From: Novilysobacter_A longmucuonensis | GTDB lineage: Bacteria; Pseudomonadota; Gammaproteobacteria; Xanthomonadales; Xanthomonadaceae | Direction of reading: 5' to 3' | DNA length: 64,000 bases | Assembly (NCBI RefSeq): GCF_046600735.1 | Contig: NZ_JBJMAW010000001.1 | Span: 124,001-188,000 of the forward strand | Part shown: piece after piece, positions 51,585-60,125 of the stretch | How the letters are laid out: every line of letters begins with the position of its first letter | How positions within the stretch are numbered: the first letter of the stretch is position 1 | Notes under the pieces: generated by a model | Database searches by the model: none | What the model saw: only the letters and a program-made list of their open reading frames with translations | What the model was told of the DNA's origin: nothing | Position numbers and translations under genes: made by a program

Positions 51585-52013
51585 ATGAAGACTTTCACTG
51601 CCAAGAACGAGACCGTCCAGCGTGACTGGTATGTCGTTGATGCGACCGGCAAGACGCTCGGTCGCCTGTCCGCCGAGCTCGCCCACCGCCTGCGCGGCAA
51701 GCACAAGCCGGTGTACACCCCGCATGTTGACACCGGCGACTATCTGGTCGTGATCAACGCCGAGAAGATCGTCGTCACCGGTAAGAAGCTCAGCGACAAG
51801 CTGTATCACCGGTTCACCGGCTACATCGGCAACCTGAAGACCGAAACCCTCGGCCAGGCGCTCGAGCGCCACCCCGAGCGCGTCATCGAGACCGCCGTGA
51901 AAGGCATGCTGCCGAAGAACCCGCTTGGCCGTGCCATGTACCGCAAGCTCAAGGTCTACAAGGGCGCCGAGCATCCGCATGCCGCCCAGCAGCCGCAGGT
52001 CCTGGATATTTAA
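51585..52013 (+). CDS. rplM: 50S ribosomal protein L13
   Basis: A 142-residue protein of the large ribosomal subunit. The start MKTFTAKNETVQRDWYVVDA, the central LSAELAHRLRGKHKPVYTPHVD-type region and the end MYRKLKVYKGAEHPHAAQQP are typical. It is followed by rpsI, the universal partner, 56 bases later. Confidence 0.97.
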   Translation: MKTFTAKNETVQRDWYVVDATGKTLGRLSAELAHRLRGKHKPVYTPHVDTGDYLVVINAEKIVVTGKKLSDKLYHRFTGYIGNLKTETLGQALERHPERVIETAVKGMLPKNPLGRAMYRKLKVYKGAEHPHAAQQPQVLDI

Positions 52014-52069
52014 CGCGAGTTCCTCGCAAGAGCCCGCGCATCACGTGCGGACTTCCAAAGGTAGAAATC

Positions 52070-52462
52070 ATGGCACTCCAGCAGAATTACGGCACCGGCC
52101 GCCGCAAGTCCTCCACCGCCCGCGTGTTCCTGCGCAAGGGTGAGGGCAAGATCACCATCAACCAGCGTTCGATCGAGGAGTTCTTCGGCCGCGAGACCGC
52201 GCGCATGATCGTGCGCCAGCCGCTGGAGCTGACCCAGTCGACCGACAAGTTCGATGTCAACGTCACCGTCGCCGGCGGCGGCACCACCGGCCAGGCCGGT
52301 GCGATCCGCCTGGGCATCTCGCGCGCGCTGGTCGAGTACGACGAGTCGCTCAAGGGCGAGCTGCGCAAGGCCGGTTTCATGACCCGCGATGCGCGCGAAG
52401 TCGAGCGCAAGAAGGTCGGCCTGCACAAGGCGCGCCGCGCAACGCAGTTCTCCAAGCGCTAA
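52070..52462 (+). CDS. rpsI: 30S ribosomal protein S9
   Basis: A 130-residue protein with the usual start ALQQNYGTGRRKSSTARVFL and the basic C-terminus that ends ARRATQFSKR and reaches the P site. It is co-transcribed with rplM. The tRNA-Gln gene starts 48 bases downstream. Confidence 0.97.
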   Translation: MALQQNYGTGRRKSSTARVFLRKGEGKITINQRSIEEFFGRETARMIVRQPLELTQSTDKFDVNVTVAGGGTTGQAGAIRLGISRALVEYDESLKGELRKAGFMTRDAREVERKKVGLHKARRATQFSKR

Positions 52463-52510
52463 GAGTTGTTGCGCTAGAATCCTGTCTCTGGATGCACGTT
52501 CACGCTCCAT

Positions 52511-52585
52511 AGCCCCGTCGCCAAGCGGTAAGGCACCTGACTCTGACTCAGGCATTCGGAGGTTCGAATCCTTCCGGGGCTGCCA
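52511..52585 (+). tRNA. glnT: tRNA-Gln (CTG anticodon)
   Basis: A 75-base cloverleaf. The acceptor stem agccccg pairs with cggggct, the D-arm contains aagcggtaag, the anticodon stem cctga/tcagg closes the loop ctctgac with the anticodon CTG, and the T-arm is ggaggttcgaatccttc. The encoded 3' CCA is present. TAGAAT about 31 bases upstream may be its own -10 element. Confidence 0.96.
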
Positions 52586-52590
52586 TACCC

Positions 52591-52632
52591 GCACAACAAA
52601 AAACCCGCCAATCGGCGGGTTTTTTGTTGTGC
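52591..52632. terminator. strong bidirectional terminator after tRNA-Gln
   Basis: A perfect 19-bp stem with a 4-base loop (aatc). The stem core cccgcc/ggcggg is flanked by A6 on the left and T6 on the right, so it can end transcription from either side. It closes the rplM-rpsI-tRNA unit. Confidence 0.92.
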
Positions 52633-52764
52633 GACTGCCGGTCGGCTTGCGCGGTCGCGCGAGCCGGGACCCCGAGTCCCGAGTCCCGCAGGTCGCCCGA
52701 CCCGCCCGACCCATCCGGTTACAATTGAAATCATCGCGCGTGGCGCAGGATTTCGAGGTTCCCG

Positions 52765-53754
52765 ATGAAGCTTGGTTCTCTGAAGGAAGGCGGCCGCGAC
52801 GGCACGCTGGTCGTGGTGTCGCGTGACCTGACCCGCGCAGTGCGCGCCAGCGGCATCGCCGAGACACTGCAGCGTGCACTGGAGGACTGGTCGAACACCG
52901 CGCCGCGCCTGAACTCGCTGTCGGATGCGCTCAACGACGGGCGTGCCGAGGGCGCCTTCGAGCTCGACGTGGAGGCGCTGGCGGCCCCGTTGCCCCGCGC
53001 CTACGAGTTCGTCGACGGCAGCGCCTACCTGCCGCACGTCGAGCGCGTGCGGCGGGCACGCGGCGCCGAGATCCCCGAGAGCTTCTATAGCGACCCGCTG
53101 ATGTACCAGGCGGTCAGCGCCGGCTTCTACGGCCCGCGTGAACCGGTGCGGGTGGTCAGCGAGGACCACGGCATCGACCTGGAGGCCGAGCTGGTGATCG
53201 TCACCGACGACGTGCCGATGGCGGTCACGCCGGAATCGGCCGCCGCCCATATCCAGCTGGTCGGGCTGGTCAACGACGTCAGCCTGCGCGGGCTGATCCC
53301 CGGCGAGCTGGCCAAGGGCTTCGGCTTCCTGCAGTCCAAGCCGCGCTCGGCGCTGAGCCCGGTGTTCGTGACCCCCGACGAGCTCGGTGACGCCTGGCGC
53401 GACAACAAGCTGCACCTGCCTCTGCTGACCCACATCAATGGCGAGTGGTTCGGCGCCCCCGAAGCCGGCGTCGACATGCAGTTCGACTTCGCCCAGCTGG
53501 TGGCGCACGCGGCCCGGACCCGGCCGCTCTCGGCCGGAACCATCGTTGGTTCCGGCACCGTCGCCAACCAGGACACCTCGCTGGGTGCGTCGTGCTTCGC
53601 CGAGCGCCGCACCGTGGAGACGCTGGAGCACGGCAAGCCGCTGACGCCGTTCATGAAGTTCGGCGACCGCGTGCGCATCGAGGTGCTCGATCGCGACGGT
53701 CGCAGCCTGTTCGGCGCCATCGAGCAGCGCATTGAACGCCAGGCCGCGCCCTGA
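52765..53754 (+). CDS. fah: fumarylacetoacetase (fumarylacetoacetate hydrolase family)
   Basis: A 329-residue metal-dependent hydrolase that splits fumarylacetoacetate into fumarate and acetoacetate, the last step of tyrosine degradation. The family core is LEAELVIVTDDVP, VGLVNDVSLRGLIPGELAKGFGF and QSKPRSALSPVFVTPDELG, with metal-binding acids, then GTIVGSGTVANQD. TACAAT (52720-52725) may be a -10 element. The isomerase of the preceding step follows 84 bases later. Confidence 0.9.
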   Translation: MKLGSLKEGGRDGTLVVVSRDLTRAVRASGIAETLQRALEDWSNTAPRLNSLSDALNDGRAEGAFELDVEALAAPLPRAYEFVDGSAYLPHVERVRRARGAEIPESFYSDPLMYQAVSAGFYGPREPVRVVSEDHGIDLEAELVIVTDDVPMAVTPESAAAHIQLVGLVNDVSLRGLIPGELAKGFGFLQSKPRSALSPVFVTPDELGDAWRDNKLHLPLLTHINGEWFGAPEAGVDMQFDFAQLVAHAARTRPLSAGTIVGSGTVANQDTSLGASCFAERRTVETLEHGKPLTPFMKFGDRVRIEVLDRDGRSLFGAIEQRIERQAAP

Positions 53755-53838
53755 TGCGCCGGCGCGCGGCGGGCGGCTGAAGTGAGCGGCGGGCATGACC
53801 GGCCGGCACCGGCAGCGGGCTCTGCGCAAGGTGGGGGC

Positions 53839-54504
53839 GTGAACGACCAACTGCGGCTGTATTCGTACTGGCGATCGAGCGCGGCCTACCGGGTGCGCAT
53901 CGGCCTGAACCTCAAGGGCCTGCCCTACGAGACCGTGCCGGTGCACCTGGTGCGCGATGGCGGCCAGCAGCACACCGCCCAGTTCCGCCAGGCCAACCCG
54001 CAAGGGCTGGTGCCGGTGCTGCAGCACGGCAACCGGATGATGCGGCAGTCGGTCGCGATCCTGGAATACCTCGACGAAACCTGGCCGACCCCGCCGCTGC
54101 TGCCGGTGCTCGGCCGCGACCGCCAGCGCGTGCGGACACTGTCCCAGCTGCTGGCATGCGACATCCACCCGCTCAACAACCTGCGCGTGCTGCAGCACTT
54201 CGAGCACACCTGGAACGTGCCGCAACCCGAGCGCGACGAGTGGGTGCGGCACTGGATCGTCGAGGGCTTCGGCGCATTCGAGGCGATGGTCGCCGGCCAT
54301 CCCTCCACCGGCGAGTACTGCGAGGGCAACACCCCGACCCAGGCCGATTGCTGCCTGGTCCCGCAGGTCTACAACGCGCGCCGGTTCGGCGTGGCGGTCG
54401 AGGACTTCCCGACGATCGCGCGCATCGACCGCGCCTGCCTGGCGCTGCCGGCGTTCGACCGCGCCCGACCCGAGCGGCAGCCCGACTGCCCGACTCCGCA
54501 GTAG
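53839..54504 (+). CDS. maiA: maleylacetoacetate isomerase (zeta-class glutathione transferase)
   Basis: A 221-residue enzyme that turns maleylacetoacetate into fumarylacetoacetate with glutathione. The zeta-class motif SYWRSSAAYRVRIGLNLKGL (the SSCxWRVRIAL-like site) opens the N-terminal domain. NPQGLVPVL and QSVAILEYLDE bind glutathione, and the C-terminal domain has GNTPTQADCCLVPQVYNARRFG. The GTG at 53839 is preceded by AAGGTGGGG; an upstream ATG at 53782 is less likely. Together with fah, hpd and hmgA it completes the pathway. Confidence 0.93.
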   Translation: MNDQLRLYSYWRSSAAYRVRIGLNLKGLPYETVPVHLVRDGGQQHTAQFRQANPQGLVPVLQHGNRMMRQSVAILEYLDETWPTPPLLPVLGRDRQRVRTLSQLLACDIHPLNNLRVLQHFEHTWNVPQPERDEWVRHWIVEGFGAFEAMVAGHPSTGEYCEGNTPTQADCCLVPQVYNARRFGVAVEDFPTIARIDRACLALPAFDRARPERQPDCPTPQ

Positions 54505-54567
54505 CCGATTCTGCGCCACGTCGCAGTGCGGGGGCTCGTGGGCGGTCCACGAGCGGCCGGAAAAGCT

Positions 54568-54636
54568 CGCGGCTGAAGCCGCTCCTACAAGACCTCCGAG
54601 TTCCCTCCGCTGGCCGTAGGAGCGGCTTCAGCCGCG
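54568..54636. repeat. outward-facing pair of GTAG REP elements, family B
   Basis: The left unit (54568-54588) ends CTAC and the right unit (54616-54636) begins GTAG, so the two point away from each other, the reverse of the other pairs. They lie between maiA and yihY. Confidence 0.82.
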
Positions 54637-54740
54637 GACCCGGCTTGGCGCCGCCGCAACCGGCCCGAAAGCCCACGCGGCGCTAACCTGGCTGCCGCGA
54701 TACTGGGAGTGACGCAAGCCGCGCCGCTGACGAGCGCTCC

Positions 54741-55694
54741 ATGCAGCCCGACGACACCACAACCCCCCGGCCGGCCGAGGCCGATGACCCCGGCGCGATC
54801 GAGCGCCTGCGGGCCTTGCAGCAGCGCCTGGCGCAGAGCTGGCCGGCGAAATTCGTCCGGCGCTTCGTCGACTACGACATCCTCGCGCTGGCCGCGGCGC
54901 TGGCGTTCTACACGCTGCTGTCGCTGGCGCCGCTGGTGTTGATGCTGCTGTGGCTCACGACCGCGCTGTATCCATCGGCCCAGGAAGAATTCTTCCGCCA
55001 GGTGGGCCTGCTCGCTGGCGCCCAGGTCGAGGACACCGCGCGGCTGATCGTGGCCAATGCCGAAGATCGGCCGGGTGCCGGCTCGATGGCGGCGCTGCTG
55101 GGCACCGTCGCGTTGCTGTTCGGCGCCTCGATCGTGTTCGGTCAACTCCAGGTCGCGCTGAATCGCGTGTTCCGCAGCGATGCCAAGCGCCTCGGCGGCA
55201 TGGCGGCGTGGCTGCGCAAGCGCCTGCTGTCGTTCGGCATGGTGGTGAGCGTGGGCTTCCTGCTGGTCGTGTCGATGGCGGCGCAGGCGGCGCTGCAGCT
55301 GCTTATCGCCTACGTGCCCGACCTGCTGCCGGTGTTCGCCGCGGCGGTGTCGTTCGTGCTCTATGGGCTGGTGTTCGCGCTGATGTACAGGCTGCTGCCG
55401 GACCGGCCGGTCAGCCGGCGCCGGGCCCTGCTCGGCGGCGCGCTGACGGCGGTGATGTTCATGATCGGACGCTGGGCGATCGGGCTGTACCTGGGCCAGG
55501 CTGATCTGGGCACCGCGTACGGGCCGGCCGGCGGCCTGGTGATCCTGCTGGTGTGGATGTACTACTGCGCGGTGGTGTTCCTGCTGGGCGCGCTGGTCAC
55601 CGCGATGTTCGACGAGCGCGCGCGGGTGAAGCGCCGGCTGGAAGACGAATGCGCCGCGGCGGGGGTGTCGCCGGAGACCTTGCAGGCGCGGTGA
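54741..55694 (+). CDS. yihY: YihY/BrkB-family membrane protein
   Basis: A 317-residue inner-membrane protein with six predicted helices. Family motifs are ALAAALAFYTLLSLAPLVLMLL near residue 55, LLFGASIVFGQLQVALNRVF near 130, and a late GTAYGPAGGLVILLVWMYYCA. The name RNase BN given to E. coli homologues proved wrong; the actual function is unknown. A REP pair lies after it and precedes dnaG. Confidence 0.9.
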   Translation: MQPDDTTTPRPAEADDPGAIERLRALQQRLAQSWPAKFVRRFVDYDILALAAALAFYTLLSLAPLVLMLLWLTTALYPSAQEEFFRQVGLLAGAQVEDTARLIVANAEDRPGAGSMAALLGTVALLFGASIVFGQLQVALNRVFRSDAKRLGGMAAWLRKRLLSFGMVVSVGFLLVVSMAAQAALQLLIAYVPDLLPVFAAAVSFVLYGLVFALMYRLLPDRPVSRRRALLGGALTAVMFMIGRWAIGLYLGQADLGTAYGPAGGLVILLVWMYYCAVVFLLGALVTAMFDERARVKRRLEDECAAAGVSPETLQAR

Positions 55695-55714
55695 CGCTGA
55701 TCGCCGGGTTGGCC

Positions 55715-55789
55715 GTAGGGTGGGCACGCTTTTTGTGCCCATTGCCGGTGGCTCGCGCCTGGTGGGCACATACAGCGTGCCCACCCTAC
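55715..55789. repeat. inverted pair of GTAG REP elements, family E (TGGGCAC stem)
   Basis: The left unit starts GTAGGGTGGGCACG with the stem tgggcac/gtgccca; the right unit ends gtgcccaccctac at 55789. A sister pair lies at 57620-57686, on the other side of dnaG. Confidence 0.82.
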
Positions 55790-55886
55790 GGCTTGCATGA
55801 TGGGCGGGAGCCGCCTCGGACGGCGCGCGTGGCATCCTAGCGGCCGCTTCATCCGGATCTCGCGCCCTCGCCGGGCACCCGCACGC

Positions 55887-57614
55887 ATGGCCCGCATTCC
55901 CGACGCATTCATCGACGATTTGCTCGCGCGCTCCGACATCGTCGAGCTCATCGGCACGCGCGTGCCGCTCAAGCGCCAGGGCAAGGAGTACTCGGCGCGG
56001 TGCCCGTTCCATGACGAGCGCTCGCCGTCGTTCACCGTCTCCCCGACCAAGCAGTTCTATCACTGCTTCGGTTGCGGCGCGCACGGCACCGCGATCAGCT
56101 TCCTGATGAACTACGACCGGCTCGAGTTCCTCGATGCGGTCGAGGAGCTCGCGCGCGGCGCCGGCATGGAAGTGCCGCGCGATACGCAGCAGCGCAACGC
56201 GCGCCCCGACAGCCAGGAGCTGTACAACGCGCTGGAGGCCTCGGCACGGTTCTTCCAGAAGCAACTGGCCGCCACCCCGAGTGCGCAGGCGTACCTGGAG
56301 GGGCGCGGCGTCGATGCCGATACCCGCGCACGTTTCTCCATCGGCTATGCGCCCGGCGGATTCAACGCGCTGCGCGACGCGCTCGGGGCCGACGAGCGCC
56401 GGCTCAAGCTGCTCGAGCGCGGCGGCATGCTGTCCAAAAACGACAGCGGCCGGGTCTACGACAAGTTCCGTGAGCGGGTGATGTTCCCGATCCACGACCG
56501 CCGCGGCCGCACGATTGCGTTCGGCGGCCGCGTCCTGCAGAAGGACGACGGCCCCAAGTACCTCAATTCGCCGGAGACCGAACTGTTCCACAAGGGCCGC
56601 GAGCTGTACGGGCTGTGGCAGGTGCGCCAGGCGCACAACAAGATCCCGCGGCTGATCGTGGTCGAGGGCTACATGGACGTGGTGATGTTGTTCCAGCACG
56701 GCGTGGACACCGCCGTCGCCACGCTCGGGACCGCGACCACGCCGGACCACGCCGAGCTGCTGTTCCGCAACGCGCCGGACGTGTACTTCTGTTTCGACGG
56801 CGACCGCGCCGGCCGCGGCGCCGCGTGGAAGGCGGTCGAGTCAGTGCTGCCGCGGATGAAGGACGGGCGCCACGCGTTCTTCCTGTTCCTGCCGGAGGGC
56901 GAGGACCCCGATTCGATCGTGCGCAGCGAAGGCGCGGCCGGGTTCGAGACGCGGCTGCAGGAGGCCACGCCGCTGTCGCAGTTCCTGTTCGACTCGCTGA
57001 GCGTGGACGTCAAGCTCGGCACGCTGGAAGGCAAGGGCCGGCTCGCCGAACGCGCCAAGCCGCTGCTCGCGCAGATACCTGAAGGCGCGTTCGCCGACCT
57101 GATGCGGCAGCGGCTGACCGAGCTTACCGGGGTCGGGGCGCGTGCCGGCTCACCGCAGACGCACGCGCCGGCGCAGCGCCCGCACGGTGGCCGCGGCGCG
57201 GCCGCGCCCAGACGCAGCCTGGTGCGCGGCGCGATCGGCCTGCTGCTGCAGCAGCCGGCGCTGGCGCTGGAGCTGCAACCGCCGTTCCGCTTCGCCGGCT
57301 TGCGCCAGCCCGGCGTTGCGCTACTGATCGAGCTGCTGCAACTGGTCGATGAGCGTCCCGACATCAGCACCGGCTCGCTGATCGAGCACTTCGATGGCCG
57401 CGAGGAGTACGCGGTTCTGCAGAAGCTCGCTGCGCAATCGCTCCCGGGTGAGGAGGCGAGCTGGCGCGACGAGTTCCTCGATGCGGCCATGCAACTGGAA
57501 CGACTCACCTTGCAGCAGCGCATGGACGAGCTTCAGTCCAAGCAGCGCGAGAGCGGGCTCGACGAGGCCGACAAGGCCGAGTTGCGCTCACTGCTGCAGT
57601 CGCGGTTTGCCTGA
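55887..57614 (+). CDS. dnaG: DNA primase
   Basis: A 575-residue primase that makes RNA primers at the replication fork. The N-terminal zinc site is C39-P-F-H42 and C60-F-G-C63 (CPFHDERSPSF, HCFGCGAHG). The TOPRIM core has VVEGYMDVVML and the acidic triplet YFCFDGDRAGRGAA. The C-terminal domain (about 445-575) binds DnaB helicase. The usual neighbours rpsU and rpoD are absent; it lies between yihY and cca. The last 14 bases before its end are repeated 97 bases downstream. Confidence 0.96.
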   Translation: MARIPDAFIDDLLARSDIVELIGTRVPLKRQGKEYSARCPFHDERSPSFTVSPTKQFYHCFGCGAHGTAISFLMNYDRLEFLDAVEELARGAGMEVPRDTQQRNARPDSQELYNALEASARFFQKQLAATPSAQAYLEGRGVDADTRARFSIGYAPGGFNALRDALGADERRLKLLERGGMLSKNDSGRVYDKFRERVMFPIHDRRGRTIAFGGRVLQKDDGPKYLNSPETELFHKGRELYGLWQVRQAHNKIPRLIVVEGYMDVVMLFQHGVDTAVATLGTATTPDHAELLFRNAPDVYFCFDGDRAGRGAAWKAVESVLPRMKDGRHAFFLFLPEGEDPDSIVRSEGAAGFETRLQEATPLSQFLFDSLSVDVKLGTLEGKGRLAERAKPLLAQIPEGAFADLMRQRLTELTGVGARAGSPQTHAPAQRPHGGRGAAAPRRSLVRGAIGLLLQQPALALELQPPFRFAGLRQPGVALLIELLQLVDERPDISTGSLIEHFDGREEYAVLQKLAAQSLPGEEASWRDEFLDAAMQLERLTLQQRMDELQSKQRESGLDEADKAELRSLLQSRFA

Positions 57615-57704
57615 GCTCCGTAGGGTGGGCACGGTTTTCGTGCCCACCGCCCGTGATGGTAGGCACAAGCAACGTGCCCACCCTACGCATCTGCAGTCGC
57701 GGTT
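57594..57704. repeat. REP pair (family E) flanked by a 14-bp direct repeat of the dnaG 3' end
   Basis: ctgcagtcgcggtt occurs at 57594-57607, inside the last dnaG codons, and again at 57691-57704. Between them lie the dnaG stop and the REP pair 57620-57686 (GTAGGGTGGGCACGG to CCTAC). This resembles an insertion flanked by a target duplication or a local tandem duplication. Confidence 0.78.
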
Positions 57705-57738
57705 CGGATGAGCGGTGGGGAGTTGCGAGAATGCAGTT

Positions 57739-57844
57739 CCCCCCTTTGAAAAAAGGGGGGCAGGGGGAATTTGCTTTTTGCTTCTGGTCTTTCAACAGCA
57801 ACAGCAACGGCAAATCCTCCCGACCCTCCTTTTTCAAAGGAGGG
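57739..57844. repeat. two cccccttt/aaaggggg-type palindromes
   Basis: cccccctttgaaaaaagggg (from 57739) and ccctcctttttcaaaggagg (57824-57844) are palindromes of similar design, oriented in opposite directions, about 65 bases apart. They lie between the convergent dnaG and cca. Confidence 0.75.
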
Positions 57845-57876
57845 AGCTAAGAGCGAGGAGGGCGCATACCGCGCGA

Positions 57877-59100
57877 TCAGCGCTTGCCGGTCGCCGCCGC
57901 GATCGCGGCGATCCGCGCGCGCCGCATTGCCTCGCCGATCGCCGGGCCGCTGAGGCCTTCGCGCAGGTCGCCGGTGGTGACCGCCATCGCCGCGGCATGC
58001 GCCGCGCGCAGCCCGGCGGCCGGGGGATAGTCGCGCTCGGCCAGCCCGGCGCGGCCGCGTTTGTCGGCCTCGCACACCAGTGCCAGCTGGTCGATGCGTT
58101 CGGGCCTGCGGAAGCCGTCGCAGCGTGCGATCAGCTCGTGCACGGTCTGCGCGCGCAGCTCGTCGAAGCGGTGCACGTTGAGGTGCTCGCGGCAGACCGC
58201 CTCGGCGAGCTGGCGATGGCCGGTCGGCACCTTCAGCCGTTCGCACAGCACGCGCAGCGGCGCGAGGCCGGCCTGCTCGTGACCGATATGCCTGGGCAGC
58301 ACATGCGCGGGTGTGAGCGCCTTGCCGAGGTCGTGGGTCAGCGCGGCGAAGTCGATCAGGTCGTCGCCCGGTGCCAGCCGCGCGGCCATGTCGCAGACCA
58401 GCTCGACGTGAACGCCGGTATCGACCTCGGGATGGTACTCGGCGCGCTGCGGCACGCCGTACAGCGCCTCGACTTCCGGCAGCACCACCGCCAGCGCGCC
58501 GCAGTCGTGCAGGGTGCGCAGGAACGCCGACGGCCGGGTGCTGGCAAGGGCGCGGCGCAGCTCCTGCCAGACCCGTTCGGGCACCAGTTCGGCCAGCTCG
58601 CCGGAGTCGACCATCTCGCGCATCAGCGCCAGCGTCTCCGGCGCGACACTGAAGCCGTGCACCGCGAAGCGCGCCATGAAGCGCGCCGCGCGCAGCACGC
58701 GCAGCGGGTCTTCGACGAAGCCCGCGCCGACGTGTCGCAGCACCCGGGCCTCGATGTCGCGCGCGCCCCCGTAGGGATCGATTAGTGCGCCGTGCGTGTC
58801 CTCGGCGATCGCATTGATGGTGAAGTCGCGGCGGCCCAGATCCTCCTCCAGCGTCACCGACGGGTCGGCATCGACCACGAAGCCGCGATAGCCCCGCCCG
58901 GACTTGCGCTCGGTGCGCGCCAGCGCGTATTCCTCGCCGGTGGTCGGGTGCAGGAAAACCGGGAAGTCGCGGCCGACCGGACGGAAGCCCGCCGCCTCCA
59001 TCGCGGCCTGGGTCTGCCCGACCACCACGTAGTCGCGGTCGCCCGGCGCCAGCCCGAGCAGGCGGTCGCGGACCGCGCCGCCGACGAGATAGGTTTTCAT
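57877..59100 (-). CDS. cca: multifunctional CCA tRNA nucleotidyltransferase
   Basis: A 407-residue enzyme that adds or repairs CCA on tRNA. The N-terminal catalytic motif YLVGGAVRDRLLGLAPGDRDYVVVG has the GGxxR and metal Asp residues, then RRDFTINAIAED and the nucleotide-recognition EDPLRVLRAARFMARF. The HD domain has FAALTHDLGKALTP, so it is the E. coli type with phosphodiesterase activity. The start at 59100 fits MKTYLVGG of E. coli; earlier ATGs at 59112 and 59127 are in frame. Confidence 0.94.
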   Translation of the reverse strand: MKTYLVGGAVRDRLLGLAPGDRDYVVVGQTQAAMEAAGFRPVGRDFPVFLHPTTGEEYALARTERKSGRGYRGFVVDADPSVTLEEDLGRRDFTINAIAEDTHGALIDPYGGARDIEARVLRHVGAGFVEDPLRVLRAARFMARFAVHGFSVAPETLALMREMVDSGELAELVPERVWQELRRALASTRPSAFLRTLHDCGALAVVLPEVEALYGVPQRAEYHPEVDTGVHVELVCDMAARLAPGDDLIDFAALTHDLGKALTPAHVLPRHIGHEQAGLAPLRVLCERLKVPTGHRQLAEAVCREHLNVHRFDELRAQTVHELIARCDGFRRPERIDQLALVCEADKRGRAGLAERDYPPAAGLRAAHAAAMAVTTGDLREGLSGPAIGEAMRRARIAAIAAATGKR

Positions 59101-59142
59101 CGAGTTGGGCATGGCTTCAACGTGCATTGATGCGATCGACGT

Positions 59143-59206
59143 GTAGATCGGAGCTTGTTCCGCTGCTTCTGCTCACCAGGTGGCAGCCGAGCAAGCTCGG
59201 CTCTAC
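59143..59206. repeat. inverted pair of GTAG REP elements, family F
   Basis: The left unit starts GTAGATCGGAGCTTGTTCCG at 59143; the right unit ends gagcaagctcggctctac at 59206. It lies between cca and the NDUFA9-like gene, both on the minus strand. Confidence 0.75.
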
Positions 59207-59217
59207 GTAGGGGGACG

Positions 59218-60123
59218 CTAGCGAAGTATCTCGTGCAGTTTCGCCGAAACCGCGGTCGCGGTGATGCCGAGCTCAGCCAGCCCGTCGTGCTCGCTGGTCG
59301 AATCGAGTTGCAGCGAGCGCCAGTTGTCGCGGCTGATCGGCTTGCCCGGCAGGTGCTCGCCGATCGCCGCCTGCAGTCTGCCCAGGCCCGGCGACAGCGC
59401 CATCACCGCGCGGTGGCGGCCGCGCGCACGCGCGGTCATGCGCACGATCTGCGCCAGGCTGAAGCGCTCGGGCCCGACCAGCTCGAAGTACTGGCCGATG
59501 CTGCCCGGCTCGGCCAGCGAGCGCACGAACGCATCGGCGACATCAATCACCCAGACCGGCTGGAACACCGCGTCGGCGCGGCCCAGCGGCAATGCCGGCA
59601 GCAGGCGCAGCAGCGCGTCGAAGCGGCAGAACAGCCCGTCGCCGGGGCCGGCGATCACCGACGGGCGGAACAGGGTCCAGTCCAGGCCGGACTCGCGCAC
59701 CGCCAGTTCGGCGCGGCCGCGCGACTGCAGGTAGTGGCTCTGGCCGACGCCGGCGTGCAGCGCGCTCATCTGCAGCAGCCGGCGCACGCCGGCACTGTGC
59801 ATCGCCGCGATCAGGGTCTCCGCCACGCCCACGAATACGCGCTCGAACCCGGCGCCGTTGTCGCCGCGCTCGTTGAGGATGCCGACCAGGTTGACCACCG
59901 CGTCGGCGTCGTGGAACGCACTGCGCAGGAAGCCGGCGTCGTGCACGTCGCCCTCGCGCACGCTGGCCTGCCGCGACAGCGCCGCGCGCTTGTCGGGCGT
60001 GAGCTGGCGCGTGAGCACGGTGACGCGATGCCCGGCCTGCAACAGCCGCGGCACCAGGTGGCGGCCGACGAAGCCGCTGCCGCCGAGCACCACCACGTGG
60101 CCTGGACCGTCGGTCGCCATCAC
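59218..60123 (-). CDS. NDUFA9-like NAD(P)-binding protein (atypical SDR)
   Basis: A 301-residue Rossmann-fold protein. VVVLGGSGFVGRHLVPRLLQAGH near residue 10 is the nucleotide site, AVVNLVGILNE is near 78, RRLLQMSALHAGV near 114 and TLFRPSVIAGPGD near 151. This is the complex-I NDUFA9/YbjT-type subgroup, which lacks the classical catalytic residues. Its role in bacteria is not settled; quinone or ubiquinone handling has been proposed. It starts two bases after the slt stop, so they share a transcript. Confidence 0.82.
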   Translation of the reverse strand: MMATDGPGHVVVLGGSGFVGRHLVPRLLQAGHRVTVLTRQLTPDKRAALSRQASVREGDVHDAGFLRSAFHDADAVVNLVGILNERGDNGAGFERVFVGVAETLIAAMHSAGVRRLLQMSALHAGVGQSHYLQSRGRAELAVRESGLDWTLFRPSVIAGPGDGLFCRFDALLRLLPALPLGRADAVFQPVWVIDVADAFVRSLAEPGSIGQYFELVGPERFSLAQIVRMTARARGRHRAVMALSPGLGRLQAAIGEHLPGKPISRDNWRSLQLDSTSEHDGLAELGITATAVSAKLHEILR

Positions 60124-60125
60124 GC

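Noticed and set aside
54501..54504. GTAG at the maiA stop as a further REP-supplied stop codon
   Set aside because: No stem-loop follows this GTAG; the family B pair starts 64 bases later.
54585..56750. A minus-strand open frame of over 700 codons opposite yihY and dnaG
   Set aside because: It covers the dnaG zinc and TOPRIM motifs in antisense and also a REP pair, so it cannot be a gene.
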